From Chara braunii (lineage: Eukaryota; Streptophyta; Charophyceae; Charales; Characeae), in assembly GCA_003427395.1 (NCBI GenBank), contig BFEA01000183.1:2290379-2327991 (forward strand): a stretch of DNA of 37,613 nt, read 5' to 3'. The notes under the pieces were generated by a model. The model was not told where the DNA came from. It saw only the letters and a program-made list of their open reading frames with translations, and did not search any database. Positions 19,399 through 28,555 of this stretch are shown here, one piece after another. Position 1 is the first letter of the stretch. Each line of letters starts with the position of its first letter. Position numbers and translations under genes: made by a program.

Positions 19399-19835
19399 TC
19401 TTCCTCTAGTGCCCGGTCACTCTTTCCTCTCCTTGCTCTGAGTACCATGTTAATTAAAGGTTCCCAATCCCTACCATCAGTAAAACTTTCCGGTAGACAA
19501 GGTTCTGGAACCCCATAAAATAGGATTTGTGATGAATTACTAATCACTTTCTCCCCTCTCTTCTCTAGCTCCTTCTTTTCCTGTCCGACTATGTCTTTAA
19601 TCCAGTTTCTAAGAGACTCTCGATCAGTCCCCCTCTCTCTCAATAGAGGTATGTAGGGCCGGATGTCGTACTCCTCTGTGTCAAGGTGTTTTACCACGAG
19701 GACATAGGCTTTCCCAGGGGCGTGGCGTTCTTCCAGAGATATACAACTTTCTATTTTGTAAGGGAAAGCCCCCCCACTAGTAATTGGAACTAAGGCATCT
19801 AGGGCTGTTGTAATCCTAAGGCAGTAACTTGACAT
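19395..19835 (-). CDS. D-domain unit D1 (most complete copy)
   Basis: 146-codon ORF with ATG at 19835 and no internal stop; the reference copy for the family. Order: LVPITSGGAFPYKIESC (residues about 15-31), a charged loop, KAYVLVVKHLDTEEYDIRPY (about 41-60), a helical region DRESLRNWIKDIV and EKKELEKRGEKVI, then VPEPCLPESFTDGRDWEPL. It looks like a small soluble alpha/beta domain; no signal peptide or metal-binding cluster is seen. I do not recognise it. Position upstream of gag in an LTR element suggests a role in the element's own cycle, but that is inference. Confidence 0.65.
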   Translation of the reverse strand: MSSYCLRITTALDALVPITSGGAFPYKIESCISLEERHAPGKAYVLVVKHLDTEEYDIRPYIPLLRERGTDRESLRNWIKDIVGQEKKELEKRGEKVISNSSQILFYGVPEPCLPESFTDGRDWEPLINMVLRARRGKSDRALEEE

Positions 19836-19922
19836 TCTTCATTCCCTACTCCCTATCGTTACCCGTTTGTGGCTTCCTCCTCATAGGCAGTTCTCGCTGC
19901 GGCCACTCTAAGCCCCTAACCT

Positions 19923-20187
19923 CGGTCAATGTGCCTCCCACATCTCTTCCTCATCGGCAAACAACTCTTTTTCAACCCAATCGTCTTCTAGTGGCTCTTC
20001 CTCGTCCTCGAAAGCCCCGGTACCTTGGTAGTAAGACCTTAACTCAAAGAAACCTACAAGGATCGAAACCTTGTTCGTCAAAAAGCTCTGCCAATCCAGC
20101 CAAGTGGTTTGGCAACTCCCGTATGGCCCTGTCAAACGTGAACCAGAACTCAACAGGCTGGTCCTGAGCAGGCCCTCGCCACGAGTC
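19923..20187 (-). pseudogene. Z3: acidic segment between Z2 and D1
   Basis: The Z2 frame continues past its TGA with EFWFTFDRAIRELPNHLAGL and FDEQGFDPCRF. Around 20045 the sense shifts to another frame, reading LRSYYQGTGAFEDEEEPLED and ending MWEAH. The second part is strongly acidic. One indel would join the two, and the second part is in the frame of D1. Function unknown. Confidence 0.45.
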
Positions 20188-20803
20188 TCACAGTGAGGCG
20201 GCCCTAATTAGCTCCACTAATTCCAAGGCTTCGTTCCCAAACCAAGGTCCGTCCTTCCACAAAGCGTAATAAGCGTGATGTTTGTCACTGGACCGTAAGA
20301 GGGTCTGAATCTCCTGAAAAGCTAAATGTACCTGAATTAGCATGTCAAGCCCACCTAGGAATGCCTCTAAGACAAACAGGGGGATGAGAAGCCTTATCGC
20401 TTCTTCCGAGTGTGGCATAAATCCTTCCTTAGCGAGGTGGAGCGAGACTCGTATGGATCTAAAATCTCGACCCACCCGACGCTGTCCTTCCTGGTGTCTC
20501 TCTACCTCCTCGCGCAGTATTTTTACCGCCGACGCCTCGTCCTCCCACGTGTGGCGATCAAGGCTCAGTATTATCCCTAGGTGCTGATCGTGTTGCCCCT
20601 GCTCTACTTCTCTTTGGACAATGTCTGCGAGTACCGTAGCCTGATAGTAAAGGAAACCGCTCACCGATAACTCTACCGAACTTGGAACGACCCTCCCTCT
20701 ACTATCTCGGTCGAATCCGGTACGGGATGCTACTAACAGCCAAACCCCCGGCCTCAATAATATGGATCTCTAGGTCCCATCTGTCTCCCCTCTGTTGGGT
20801 GCA
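20188..20803 (-). pseudogene. Z2: helical leader protein, second half
   Basis: In frame with Z1 but separated from it by TAG, TGA and TAG. About 190 codons after the last of these, without a usable ATG near its start, so it is probably the continuation of Z1. Mostly helical: DIVQREVEQGQHDQHLGII, EDEASAVKILREEVERHQEG, LLIPLFVLEAFLGGLDMLI, ending ELVELIRAASL and TGA. The hydrophobic stretch LLIPLFVLEAFLGGLDML could be a buried or membrane-associated helix. A second, decayed copy seems to lie at 16498-17322. Unknown family. Confidence 0.55.
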
Positions 20804-20811
20804 AGAGTCAA

Positions 20812-20916
20812 TCACCCCGGTAACGTGAGCTCTACCCAGTCTTCGCCTATAAATTTGGGCTCTCTGTATGCGAACTGCCTCAACGCCACCGGGTGCTCTA
20901 TCTCGTTGCGAGGCAT
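20812..20916 (-). pseudogene. 34-codon segment joining Z1 and Z2
   Basis: ATG at 20916 follows the Z1 TAG with no gap and in the same frame; it reads MPRNEIEHPVALRQFAYRE and ends ELTLPG, TGA. It could be a short reinitiation ORF, but being in phase on both sides it is more likely internal to one Z1-Z2 protein broken by nonsense codons. Confidence 0.45.
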
Positions 20917-21624
20917 CTAGACCTCCTCAGAAGTGCCGTCCAAAATCCTGGCTCTATCTATTTCCCCACTTGTCTCAGCTCTCCTTACTTCGTATTTGAC
21001 TCTGAACACGATTCTGCGCAACTGTCTACGTGTGGGAATCTCTCTGTCTAGACAGTAAGTAAGTAACCAGGCTAGCTCGACAGCAGTTGTCCTAAAGTGT
21101 GTTGCCCTCTGCACTACAGCGAGTAGCCTCTTATGTCTCTCCTCGTCACCAAAAACTACTCCCGTGAGGAATCTAGGAATGATCACCGCTCTCACAGACG
21201 TAGCTTTAGGGAGCTCCCAGTCGTACGCAAACCGCACCGTATAGAAGGCTACCGAGTCGGCTCCGCTCCTCTCAACAAACTCACTGAACACTCTCGCACC
21301 AAATCTACGTGCTAATGACATCAGGCATAAGAGAGTGTGACAACGACGGGCAGTCTCTATCACTAGATACCTCCACTCCTCCTCTGACAGATACAATCTA
21401 ACGTTCACTTCCGCGCGAAGAGGTTCACTAGCTCTGTCCCTTCTAACACATACTCTAGGCTCCGCCTCAATTCTCACCCACAGGAAGACGCCTTCGCGTA
21501 TTACTAGACCTCGCTGCTCAGACGGTCCATACTTGCTTGATCCCTCCAACGGAAAGCAAATGACGTCACAGAAGCCATTCCGCTCAAATAGATGCACTTG
21601 AGACTCCGATTCGATGTAAACCAT
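20917..21624 (-). CDS. Z1: first protein of the inner element
   Basis: 235 codons from ATG 21624, the first long frame after the PBS (leader about 870 bp). It reads as a mixed alpha/beta protein with an N-terminal beta-rich part (GFCDVICFPLEG, EGVFLWVRIEAEPRVCVRRD) and a helical, arginine-rich second half (RRCHTLLCLMSLARRFGARV, PTRRQLRRIVFRVKYEVRR). No known domain recognised; it is not a standard Gag. A partial homologue lies at 17262-17573 and probably 17590-18010, so Z1-Z2 was duplicated together with D units. It ends in TAG followed at once by ATG. Confidence 0.6.
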   Translation of the reverse strand: MVYIESESQVHLFERNGFCDVICFPLEGSSKYGPSEQRGLVIREGVFLWVRIEAEPRVCVRRDRASEPLRAEVNVRLYLSEEEWRYLVIETARRCHTLLCLMSLARRFGARVFSEFVERSGADSVAFYTVRFAYDWELPKATSVRAVIIPRFLTGVVFGDEERHKRLLAVVQRATHFRTTAVELAWLLTYCLDREIPTRRQLRRIVFRVKYEVRRAETSGEIDRARILDGTSEEV

Positions 21625-22490
21625 TCGTAATCAAAATAAAACGGTTTTCTCTCAGTATATCACTCCTTGTGCCACTCTCAGATTGTTGAGCTCACAGACC
21701 CTCACGACAAGTCTCCTCTAATCACCCCTGTATCCCTTCAAGACGTCAACAGGCCTAGAAGAGAACCGCCCTCTGACGTATCTCCCCCTACCCTCGTGTG
21801 AAGAAGGAGGTCGGAAGAATGTGCCATCATCGCTGGCCTACCTTCCCTGTCGCGACCTGAGCACGAGCTGGCCAACTCATGTGCTCTAGGGTGAACCGAA
21901 GTCACACGCGAATAGGGAGGCGGTGTCTCACTTGTGCATCCTCACTCCTATCCATGCCTTTACTCGGCCCATCTCAGGCATGGTCTCACATCCCGACTCG
22001 TGCTGTGAATCAATCCCCCCTGCTATCCATCAGAATCGACTAGTCTGTCTAGTCCCTGCCCAACTCCTTGCAATCCGGGGCGCTTCTCCCCTCCCCTTCA
22101 GTCCCTTCAAGTCATCCCCTGCTCACGATTCTCTCTCTTAGAATCAATATCTGGATGAACTGACCAAAGGGCAGGGGAAATCAGAATAACATTTATCGAT
22201 CACAAGTAGAACAACAGGAAGGAAATGCATGAAAGACCGAGAGAAATGTGGGAATCAGCAAAATCACAAGATGCGGAAATCACAATCTCACCGGAAGACG
22301 TCGATCATGAGTTGATTGGGGTGTCGTCTGCCCGCTCGTGCTCGTACTGTCCAACGTCTCACCTGCGCACTCCGATCACTTGACCAGTTGACTAGCCTCC
22401 TCTCGTCTGCCCTGTTCCAGTCATATCCCTTTCCTGATCCTCTCACATCCCCGTGGTTACAGGCGGACCGAAGTCCCGAGAGGCAGCCTT
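21625..22490. other. Leader between PBS and Z1, no gene
   Basis: About 870 bp of untranslated leader expected for an LTR element on the minus strand. No convincing frame and no clear structured element seen. Confidence 0.6.
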
Positions 22491-22507
22491 CCCCGGCAAC
22501 GGCGCCA
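22491..22507 (-). promoter_or_regulatory. Primer-binding site of the inner element (tRNA-Asp type)
   Basis: On the minus strand TGGCGCCGTTGCCGGGG is complementary to the CCCCGGCAACGGCGCCA 3' end of plant tRNA-Asp(GUC), as used by Athila-type elements. It lies one base from the LTR edge (CGACA on the minus strand, TGTCG at 22509 on the plus strand). Confidence 0.9.
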
Positions 22508-22559
22508 CTGTCGACCGGTAGAAAGGGGTCTGCCGGCACGTCGTCCGAACCCTAAGCCT

Positions 22560-23035
22560 CGCGCCGCATCTGTCACCCGTGGGAGGGTCGGTCGGGGCTC
22601 CTGTAACCTGCACAAAACACATCAGTCCACACCCACGAAAACAAGGACCGTAGCAGACCGAGACCAATGCAAGGCGGAACTCATGAAACGCTGTCCGGAA
22701 GAAATAAAAGAAGTAGTTCCATTCAGTCCAGTGCAATGGGATGTGAAACACTAGTTCCGGCCTCGGTCGTGCATCTCGCCCCTAAGTCAGAAAAGTTTGT
22801 CTGGGTCCCCACGGACCTAGTCAACAGACGTCGCCTTATCCTCCTTCTGATTGATTGGCGCCTGTACCGCACCCGTCGATCCCAAGGGACAGTACTCGAA
22901 CTCTAAGTGTCAAATGTAGCCTCCCTCGCCCATCGGGGCCAGAGCTCCAGATCTGCTGTGACCATACCTCAGCACAGTCAACCCCCCCCCAGGAGTACGT
23001 CTCTCCGGTCGGCCCAACTCAGGCGAATCTCTTCG
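22560..23035. other. LTR sequence, no gene
   Basis: Non-coding. A second TGTCACCC start-like motif lies at about 22571, but there is no supporting structure. Confidence 0.5.
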
Positions 23036-23165
23036 AAAGAGCTCGGTTCGGATGTACTCCTTCAGAAAGGCTCGGTTCGGATGTACCCCTTCGGAAAGGC
23101 TCGGTTCAGATGTGCCTCTTCGGAAAGGTTCGGTTCGGACGTACCTCTTCGGAGAGCCCGCTTCA
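23036..23165. repeat. 29-bp tandem array
   Basis: CTCGGTTCGG-type units at 23042, 23071, 23100 and 23129, exactly 29 bp apart: GGCTCGGTTCGGATGTACCC then CTTCGGAAA. Confidence 0.92.
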
Positions 23166-23224
23166 CGAAAGTACCTATTCGAGAAGCCCTCTTCGGTCGT
23201 ACCTCTTCGGAAGGCCCGCTTCAC

Positions 23225-23640
23225 GAGAAGTACCCCTTCGGTAAAGTGTCCCTCCGGTAAAGTGCCCCTTCGGTAGAGTGCCCGCTCGGTAAGAGTGTCC
23301 GCTCGGTAAAGTGTCCGCTTCGGCAAAAGAGCCTGTTCGGTAAAGTGCCCGCTTGGTAAAGTACCCACTCGATAAAGTATCCGCTCGGTAAAAGTATCCG
23401 CTCGGTAAAGTGTCGCCCGACAAAAGAGTCCGCTCGGTAAAGTACCCGCTCGGTAAAGTACCCGCTCGATAAAGTATCCGCTCGGTAAAGTGTCGCTCGG
23501 CAAAAGAGTCTGCTCAGTAAAGTGCCCGCTGGGTGGAGTGCCCCTCCAACAGAATGCCCCCTTCGGTAGAATGCCCTTCCATTAGAATGCCCTTTCGGTA
23601 GAATGCTCCTCCGGTAAAATGCCCCCTTCGTTCGGGATGC
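23225..23640. repeat. About 17-bp tandem array (CGCTCGGTAAAGTRYC)
   Basis: More than twenty diverged copies of CGCTCGGTAAAGTGTCC and relatives. Open frames of 80-200 codons across it on the minus strand, reading endless TLPSG / YRAG repeats, are artefacts of the array. Confidence 0.92.
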
Positions 23641-24110
23641 GGTCCCACGGCTCAAAATGCAGCTTTCCGGATCAAAGCGCATCCTTCGTGGAGCGTGGTA
23701 AGCTCCCGGAGAAGCCCATCTCGATCCCTGCCCTCAACTGTGCCCCAGGAACAAAAGCCGAGTTTCCGAGTGTGCCCCCGAAGCCCTGCTCGGTCCAGAG
23801 CGCAGTGCCCTGTTTGGCCCGGGCCTTCAATCCGCGCCCCGATGCACCACTCAGTCTGAGGATCCGAGACCCCGTTGAAAGGCCTGTTCAGCCCGGCGGC
23901 TTCACACACATGTCCCAAAGGAGCTGCCTTGCGTGGCGCCTGACGCGTCTGCCCGCGCGCTGTTGCGCGCAGCCCCTTCCCCGCTGTCTCGACCAAGCAT
24001 GCGGTGAGTGGCGAAGTGCGCAACCCTCGCCGTCGACCTGACCAGGTGCGTACACCCGTGCTGCCCGCGCCGCTATCTCCTAGCCATCCCGTCCCGCTGC
24101 GCGCTGGTGC
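23641..24110. other. GC-rich spacer, no gene
   Basis: GC-rich DNA between two satellite arrays. Nothing assigned. Confidence 0.5.
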
Positions 24111-24900
24111 GCGGTTCTCCCGTTAGTGGTTCTCCCGCGCGCGTTAAGGCGCGTGACCTCTCTCGCAGGTGGCTTCCCCGTGCGCGCAAAGGTGCGCGGC
24201 TCTCCCCCGCAGGTGGCTCTCCGTGCGCACGACTCTGTTTCCCTCGTGTGCGCAATGGTGCCCGACTCTTCCCAGCAGGTGGTTCTCCGTGCGCGCTATG
24301 GCGTGCGACTCACCCCCGCGGAAGGTTCCCCCACGACTCTGCCGTGCAGGTGGCTCTCTGTGCGCGCTATGGCATGCGACTCTGTTCCCCCCGTGCGCGC
24401 AATGGTGCCCGACGATCCCCAGCAGGTGGTTCTCCACGCGCGTTATGGCGTGCGACTCACCCCCGCGGATGGTTGCCCTGTGTGCGCGCAATGGTGCGCT
24501 ACTCTCCCACGCGGATGGTTCCTCCTGTGCGCGCAAAGGTGCACGACTCTCTCTCGTGGATGGTTCCCCCGTGTGCGCGTAATGGTGTGCGACTCTCCCA
24601 CGCGGATGGTTCCCCCCGTGTGCACGCAATGGTGTGCGACTTCCGCGCGGATGGTTCTCCCTGTGCACGTAATGGTGCGCGACTCTCCCGCGCGGATGGT
24701 TCCCCCCGAGTGCGCGCAATGGTGCGCGACTCTCTCGCGCGGATGGTTCCCCCGTGTGCTCGTAATGGTGCGCGACTCTCCGCGCGGATGGTTCCCCCCG
24801 TGTGCGCGCAATGGTGCGCGACTCCCGCGTGGATGATTCCCCCTATGCGCTCAAAGGTGCACGACTCTCTCGTGCGCCTGTCTGTCCGTGCTTCGTTGCG
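24111..24900. repeat. About 46-bp GC-rich tandem array
   Basis: CGCGGATGGTTCCCCC units near 24601, 24646, 24691, 24737 and 24783, a 45-46 bp spacing, with the inner motif GTGTGCGCGCAATGGTGCGC. The left part (24111-24480) contains a related variant with GCAGGTGGTTCTCC. The longest open frame of the window (24008-25309, plus strand) is generated by this array and is not a gene. Confidence 0.93.
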
Positions 24901-25732
24901 CCCTGGTGGCTCGTGCGTCTCGTCTCCTCGTGCGCCCGTCCCCTTGTGCTTGGGCCGTACGCCTGAAGTCCCGTGCGCCTGGCCCAGCATGCGTGAAGTG
25001 TCCTTGTCCCAGGCCCGATTCGGCTTAAGTACTCCGTCGGGCGCCGTCCGAAGCATGAGCCTCGACTCATATGTGCACCGAGGCCACCAGCGACTTGCAG
25101 CGCCCCGGTACCGATCCTGTGCCCGAGCCTGCTTGGGCCTTCGAAAAGCTACCGGCGGAGAGGGCCTTCCCGTAGGGAACTGGGCCCTCTGCAGCGGCCC
25201 GATACCATGGCTAGTCCCGAGGCTGGCTCAGGCCTACCCGGGCCTAGGCGGTCCCCACGCAGCAGCGATGCCGCTCTTAGGGGAAAATCCAGGCGTGCCC
25301 CGCAAGTGAAAATCGGACCCATCATTCAATTGGCCTAGCCGGGCCCCACGTCCTAGAGGGACCGCTCCTTCGGAGGAAGACTCAACCTGCCCAATGGGCC
25401 CTTTGCCCGCAGCGCCGGCCCACGTCATGGTCGGTGAGTCACGGTCGGATAAAGTAGGCTCCTTGATCGCAGCGTCGGCCCGCCTCATGGTCGGTGTGTC
25501 CCAGTCACGCGAAATAACGTCGAGCAAGGATACCGCCGCCCTGTTCTTCGGCGTGTCGTCCCACCGCATGGTTGGTCAATGTCGGTAACCCCATCGGTCC
25601 CAGTGTTGGCCCGCCTCATGGTTGATGAAGCCCGGCCAGGTAGATTACCGTCGAGTGAGGGTCTCGTTGTGTGCCCTCGGAAAGGAAGTAAAGGGCGACG
25701 TAGTATTGGAGCCGCCCGATAGCGGGACTTAT
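24901..25732. other. LTR sequence, weak repeats only
   Basis: GC-rich; GCCCGCCTCATGGT-like motifs recur near 25480 and 25610. No gene. Confidence 0.5.
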
Positions 25733-25930
25733 GATATAAATAGCGCGGGGTTGCGTTATATTTAGCCTGCGCTAAAAATAACTTATAAATAGCGCGGGGT
25801 TGCGTTATATTTAGCCTGCGCTAAAAATAACTTAGGCCTACGCTAAAAATAACTAAGGCCTGCGCTAAAATTAACTCAGGCCTGTGCTAAAAATAGTCAG
25901 GCCTGCGCTAAAAATAGCACGGACCGGTAC
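25733..25930. repeat. 49-bp duplication and GCCTGCGCTAAAAATAAC array
   Basis: TAAATAGCGCGGGGTTGCGT occurs twice 49 bp apart (about 25738 and 25787). It is followed by five or six shorter copies of GGCCTGCGCTAAAAATAACT. Confidence 0.92.
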
Positions 25931-26372
25931 TAAATAGTGTCAGGCTTGAACTGGCCCAACTTTGGAATACTAAGGGTCGGCCCTTGTTTCGAAAATAAAA
26001 CACCCCTCTTAATCATAATAAGGGGTCCAATCCCGTATTCCCCTTGACCATTTCGGGCCGTACTCTTCCCGATGCGGTAAGTCCGGTCCCAAGTGGTCAA
26101 TTCTATTTTTCTCACTAGCCCTTGGTCCGTTTTCAGTACCGTTCGGACCGGGCCTTACTAATCTGGTCATTGCAGACGCGGTGGTTCAACCCAAAAGCTG
26201 TGATTTGATCTCCATGGGGCTGGACCGTCACGCCATCTTGCCCGCTGACTCAACCCAAGGGTCAAACCAGCGTGTCAACATTCTGCTGACCGTTACCATA
26301 AGCAGCCCTATGGTGCGGAGGCTGGCCGCGATGAGTCAACTATACGTTGACGAGGTGTGCCGCTCTCCGACA
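25931..26372. other. Distal LTR sequence, no gene
   Basis: Ends in CTCTCCGACA next to CCGG. In the minus-strand element this is the 5' end of the LTR (U3), where a promoter would be expected; none is identifiable by eye. Confidence 0.5.
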
Positions 26373-26376
26373 CCGG
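26373..26376. repeat. Target-site duplication, inner element (right)
   Basis: CCGG following CGACA, matching 5745-5748. Confidence 0.82.
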
Positions 26377-26539
26377 ACCTGTATTTTCCCGGATTTGCAG
26401 ATATATCCCTCACGAATTACCCTCACAGGTAGGTCTCTCGGTTAGCCCTCAGCCAAATTAAATTACAAATATGTCCTACCTATAGTACAGCCTCGACAAA
26501 GTGAGGCTACAGGCGACCAGAAAACAGCAAGTCATTGCA
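26377..26539 (-). repeat. Outer 3' LTR, second piece
   Basis: Matches 34096-34258 (CCTGTATTTTCCCGG to GTCATTGCA) with about eleven differences. It begins where the first piece stops at 5748, so the two were one LTR. Confidence 0.93.
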
Positions 26540-26557
26540 GACCTACCCTCCCCCGGA
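26540..26557 (-). promoter_or_regulatory. Polypurine tract of the outer element
   Basis: On the minus strand CCGGGGGAGGGTAGGTC directly precedes the 3' LTR start TGCAATGAC, the expected place for plus-strand priming. Confidence 0.8.
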
Positions 26558-26572
26558 GTGAGGACCTCCGAG

Positions 26573-27298
26573 CTAGGGGCGTAGGCGTGCAGAGCACCGA
26601 AGGGGTGCACCCTTCTGTGCTGCCTCATATTTGAGGATGACAGACTTGGTTGTCTTCAGAAGTTCCTTGCGAGTAAACCAGCGGTCCTCCGTATGCGACT
26701 GGTATAAGAACTTCACAAGGTACTCCTTATCTGGACCTATACCAGACTCATCCTCCACAGATTCGACCTCATACCCCTTGCCAGGGATAGGGGGACCGAA
26801 TTGAGGAGGCCTGTCTGGGAATGCATCAGCTGGCGTAAATGGCAACAGCTTGGATGCATGAAAGACAGGGTAGGTTTGTAGATGCAGAGGGACGTCCACA
26901 TTATAGGACGGTCCAAATGGATCAGCTCCCACTGTATCTAAGACCTGCCATGGACCCATATATCGTGGCAACAGCTTAGGCGAGATGTCCTCCTCTCGCG
27001 ACAACTCAGAACTGAGTACCCACACCCAGTCACCTGTGCGAAAGGTAGAAGGACGCTTGTGCTTATTAGCCTGCTGAATCATAGCCTTTTGGGCTTTCAA
27101 CAGGTTAGCACAACCGCACTCTATGTCCACACGGTAACTCCTGGTGAACTCTGCAGTTCCAGGTGTCAGTGTCGGGGTAGCCTTGTCGATGATATCATCG
27201 AGAGACTGCCGTGGTTCACGACACCAATGCAACCGGTAGGGTGTAAAGTCAGTAGAGTAGTGTACAGACGTGTTATACACAAGCTGTGCACGACTCAA
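26573..27298 (-). pseudogene. Outer integrase C-terminal region and chromodomain
   Basis: About 241 codons to TAG at 26573. The integrase C-terminal part contains GDWVWVLSSELS and PRYMGPWQVLD, the GPF/Y-like module. The chromodomain follows: YEVESVEDESG, KEYLVKFLYQS, DRWFTRKELL. Chromodomains target chromoviruses to methylated-histone chromatin. It is in the same frame as RT, RNase H and integrase core; the segment itself has no internal stop. Confidence 0.92.
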
Positions 27299-28033
27299 AT
27301 GGAGATCCCAGTCCTACTGATCTGGACTGATCACAGGACGTAGCAATTGGAACAGAATCTGGTTCATCACTTCAGCCTGACCATTGGCTTCAGGATGACG
27401 ACCAGATGTCATATCCAATCTGGAAGGAAGGTAATCCCTGAAGTAAGATTGTCATTCATTGTTTCAAAATCGGGGATCTCTGTCACTGACAATAGAAGTG
27501 GGTGGTCCATGATGTGTGACCCACCTGTCAGTAATTGCCGCCTGAATGACTGGCACACGAGCCTCGGCTGGTAAGGGGATGAACTCTGCATATTTGGAAA
27601 ACCGATCCACACATACCACGACCTGATGCATACCTCGTGGTGTAGTCATACGCAAATCAGTGAAATCAATCGATACTGATTGTGCAGGAGCATCAGGGAT
27701 AGGTAGGGGTTTGAGTAGACCAAAAGGAGGTCGACGTACAACCTTGTTCCTTTGGCAATACTCACAGGTTTCCACATAGTGCAGCATGTCACTCCTCATC
27801 TCCTTCCAGAAGAAGCGCTGCGACAGGGCTGCATAAGATTTGAGGGCCCCAAAGTGACCACGAGCATCATGACACTCTGACATCAGAAGTGTCATCAGCT
27901 TGCGATCCTGGGGAATGCACAGGCGTTCCTCACCTCTGCTGCATGTGTACAGCAGTCCCGAGACCAGAGTATATCTTGGTTCAGAGGCAGGATCATCCTA
28001 AAGATTCCTCACAATAGGCCCAAAGATCTCATC
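27299..28033 (-). pseudogene. Outer integrase (zinc-binding and catalytic core)
   Basis: The N-terminal HHCC region shows ECHDARGHFGALKSY and CEYCQRN. The catalytic core shows the first Asp in SIDFTDL, the second in IVSDRDPRF and the Glu in HPEANGQAEVMN, so the DDE residues are present. Four nonsense codons interrupt one open frame: TAG at 27998, TGA at 27464, TGA at 27452 and TAG at 27314. The 27452 TGA sits where integrases have the conserved Trp of the F-x-x-x-FW motif. The enzyme would insert the cDNA into the genome; this copy cannot be made. Confidence 0.92.
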
Positions 28034-28555
28034 CTAGGGCAGCAACTGGGCAATGGTTTGACGTGTCCTCTTTCCAAATGAGTGAGTAAAGGAGATTAGG
28101 AACAGAGCGTCAGGCCTACGAGAAAGGGCGTCTGCTACTCTATTGTAGCATCCCTTCTTGTGTCTCAGTTCAAAGTCAAACATGTCAATGAACTGAATGT
28201 AGCGAGCAAGTTTATCATTCAGCTCTCCCTGGGACTTCATCCACTAGAGGGTGGAGTGATCTGAAAAGATCTTGAAGTGCCTGCCCAGGAGAAAGTGTTT
28301 CCAATGCTTGAGCGCTGACACAAGAGCGTACAACTCTTTCTCATAGGTAGAGTCATGCAGCTTCTTGGTCTTGATCTTCTTGCTCATGTCCTCAATGGGC
28401 TGCAGACAATTCCCATCGTCCTACTGAAGTACCGCTCCTACCCCATACTGGCTAGCATCAGTAGTAAGCACAAAAGGCAGGGCAGGGTCAGGTAGCTTCA
28501 GAACAGGGGCACGAATCAAGGCCTCCTTGAGACGTGTAAGGACCTCCTGACATTA
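28034..28555 (-). pseudogene. Outer RNase H
   Basis: In frame with RT after TAA at 28553-28555. Catalytic residues are visible: Asp in [15 protein letters not shown], Glu in YEKELYALVSALKHW, Asp in IFSDHSTL and Asp in NRVADALSRR. Stops at 28421 (TAG between AVLQ and DDGN), 28244 (TAG between DHSTL and WMK) and 28034 (TAG). Related elements carry Gln at the 28244 position (HxTLQW), so that stop is a Gln codon changed by one C-to-T step. Confidence 0.92.

Larger units (their letters stand above)
5749..26372 (-). mobile_element. Inner retroelement insertion with giant pre-gag region
   Basis: 20,624 bp inserted in the outer 3' LTR, starting TGTCG and ending CGACA between CCGG duplications. Minus-strand order: candidate 5' LTR (22509-26372), tRNA-Asp PBS (22491-22507), Z1/Z2 leader protein, D-domain array with a second Gag fragment, Gag, zinc knuckle, protease, truncated RT, satellites, two D-family ORFs. 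The rest of RT, RNase H and integrase are absent. No clear left counterpart of the 3.86-kb right LTR is visible. So either the left LTR is very diverged or replaced, or the insertion is itself a composite. Only the outer edges and the PBS side are well defined. Confidence 0.7.
22509..26372 (-). repeat. Candidate 5' LTR of the inner element (3,864 bp)
   Basis: Bounded by TGTCG at 22509, next to the PBS, and CGACA at 26372, next to the CCGG duplication. It has no coding frame with a recognisable domain. Instead it holds four separate tandem arrays annotated below, unusual for an LTR. No second copy is recognised in the window, so the LTR call depends on the boundary signals only. Confidence 0.6.

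Noticed and set aside
11215-21624. Bacterial-style operon suggested by 4-base overlaps
   Set aside because: The content is retrotransposon Gag/protease/RT with LTR-type PBS signals, and several apparent starts are GTG, TTG or have none; the compact look comes from a broken polyprotein.
23225-23640. Regular short repeats resembling a CRISPR array
   Set aside because: Units of about 17 bp are directly adjacent, with no unique spacers and no cas genes; this is a eukaryotic satellite. The same applies to the 76-bp array at 9591-10120.
24008-25309. 433-codon open frame on the plus strand
   Set aside because: It is built from the 46-bp GC-rich tandem array, other frames are equally open, and the translation is a repetitive Pro/Arg/Ser string without a domain.
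25733-25745. TATA-like sequence ATATAAATAG in the inner LTR
   Set aside because: It is part of a duplicated satellite unit and lies on the plus strand, whereas the element is transcribed on the minus strand; no support as a promoter.
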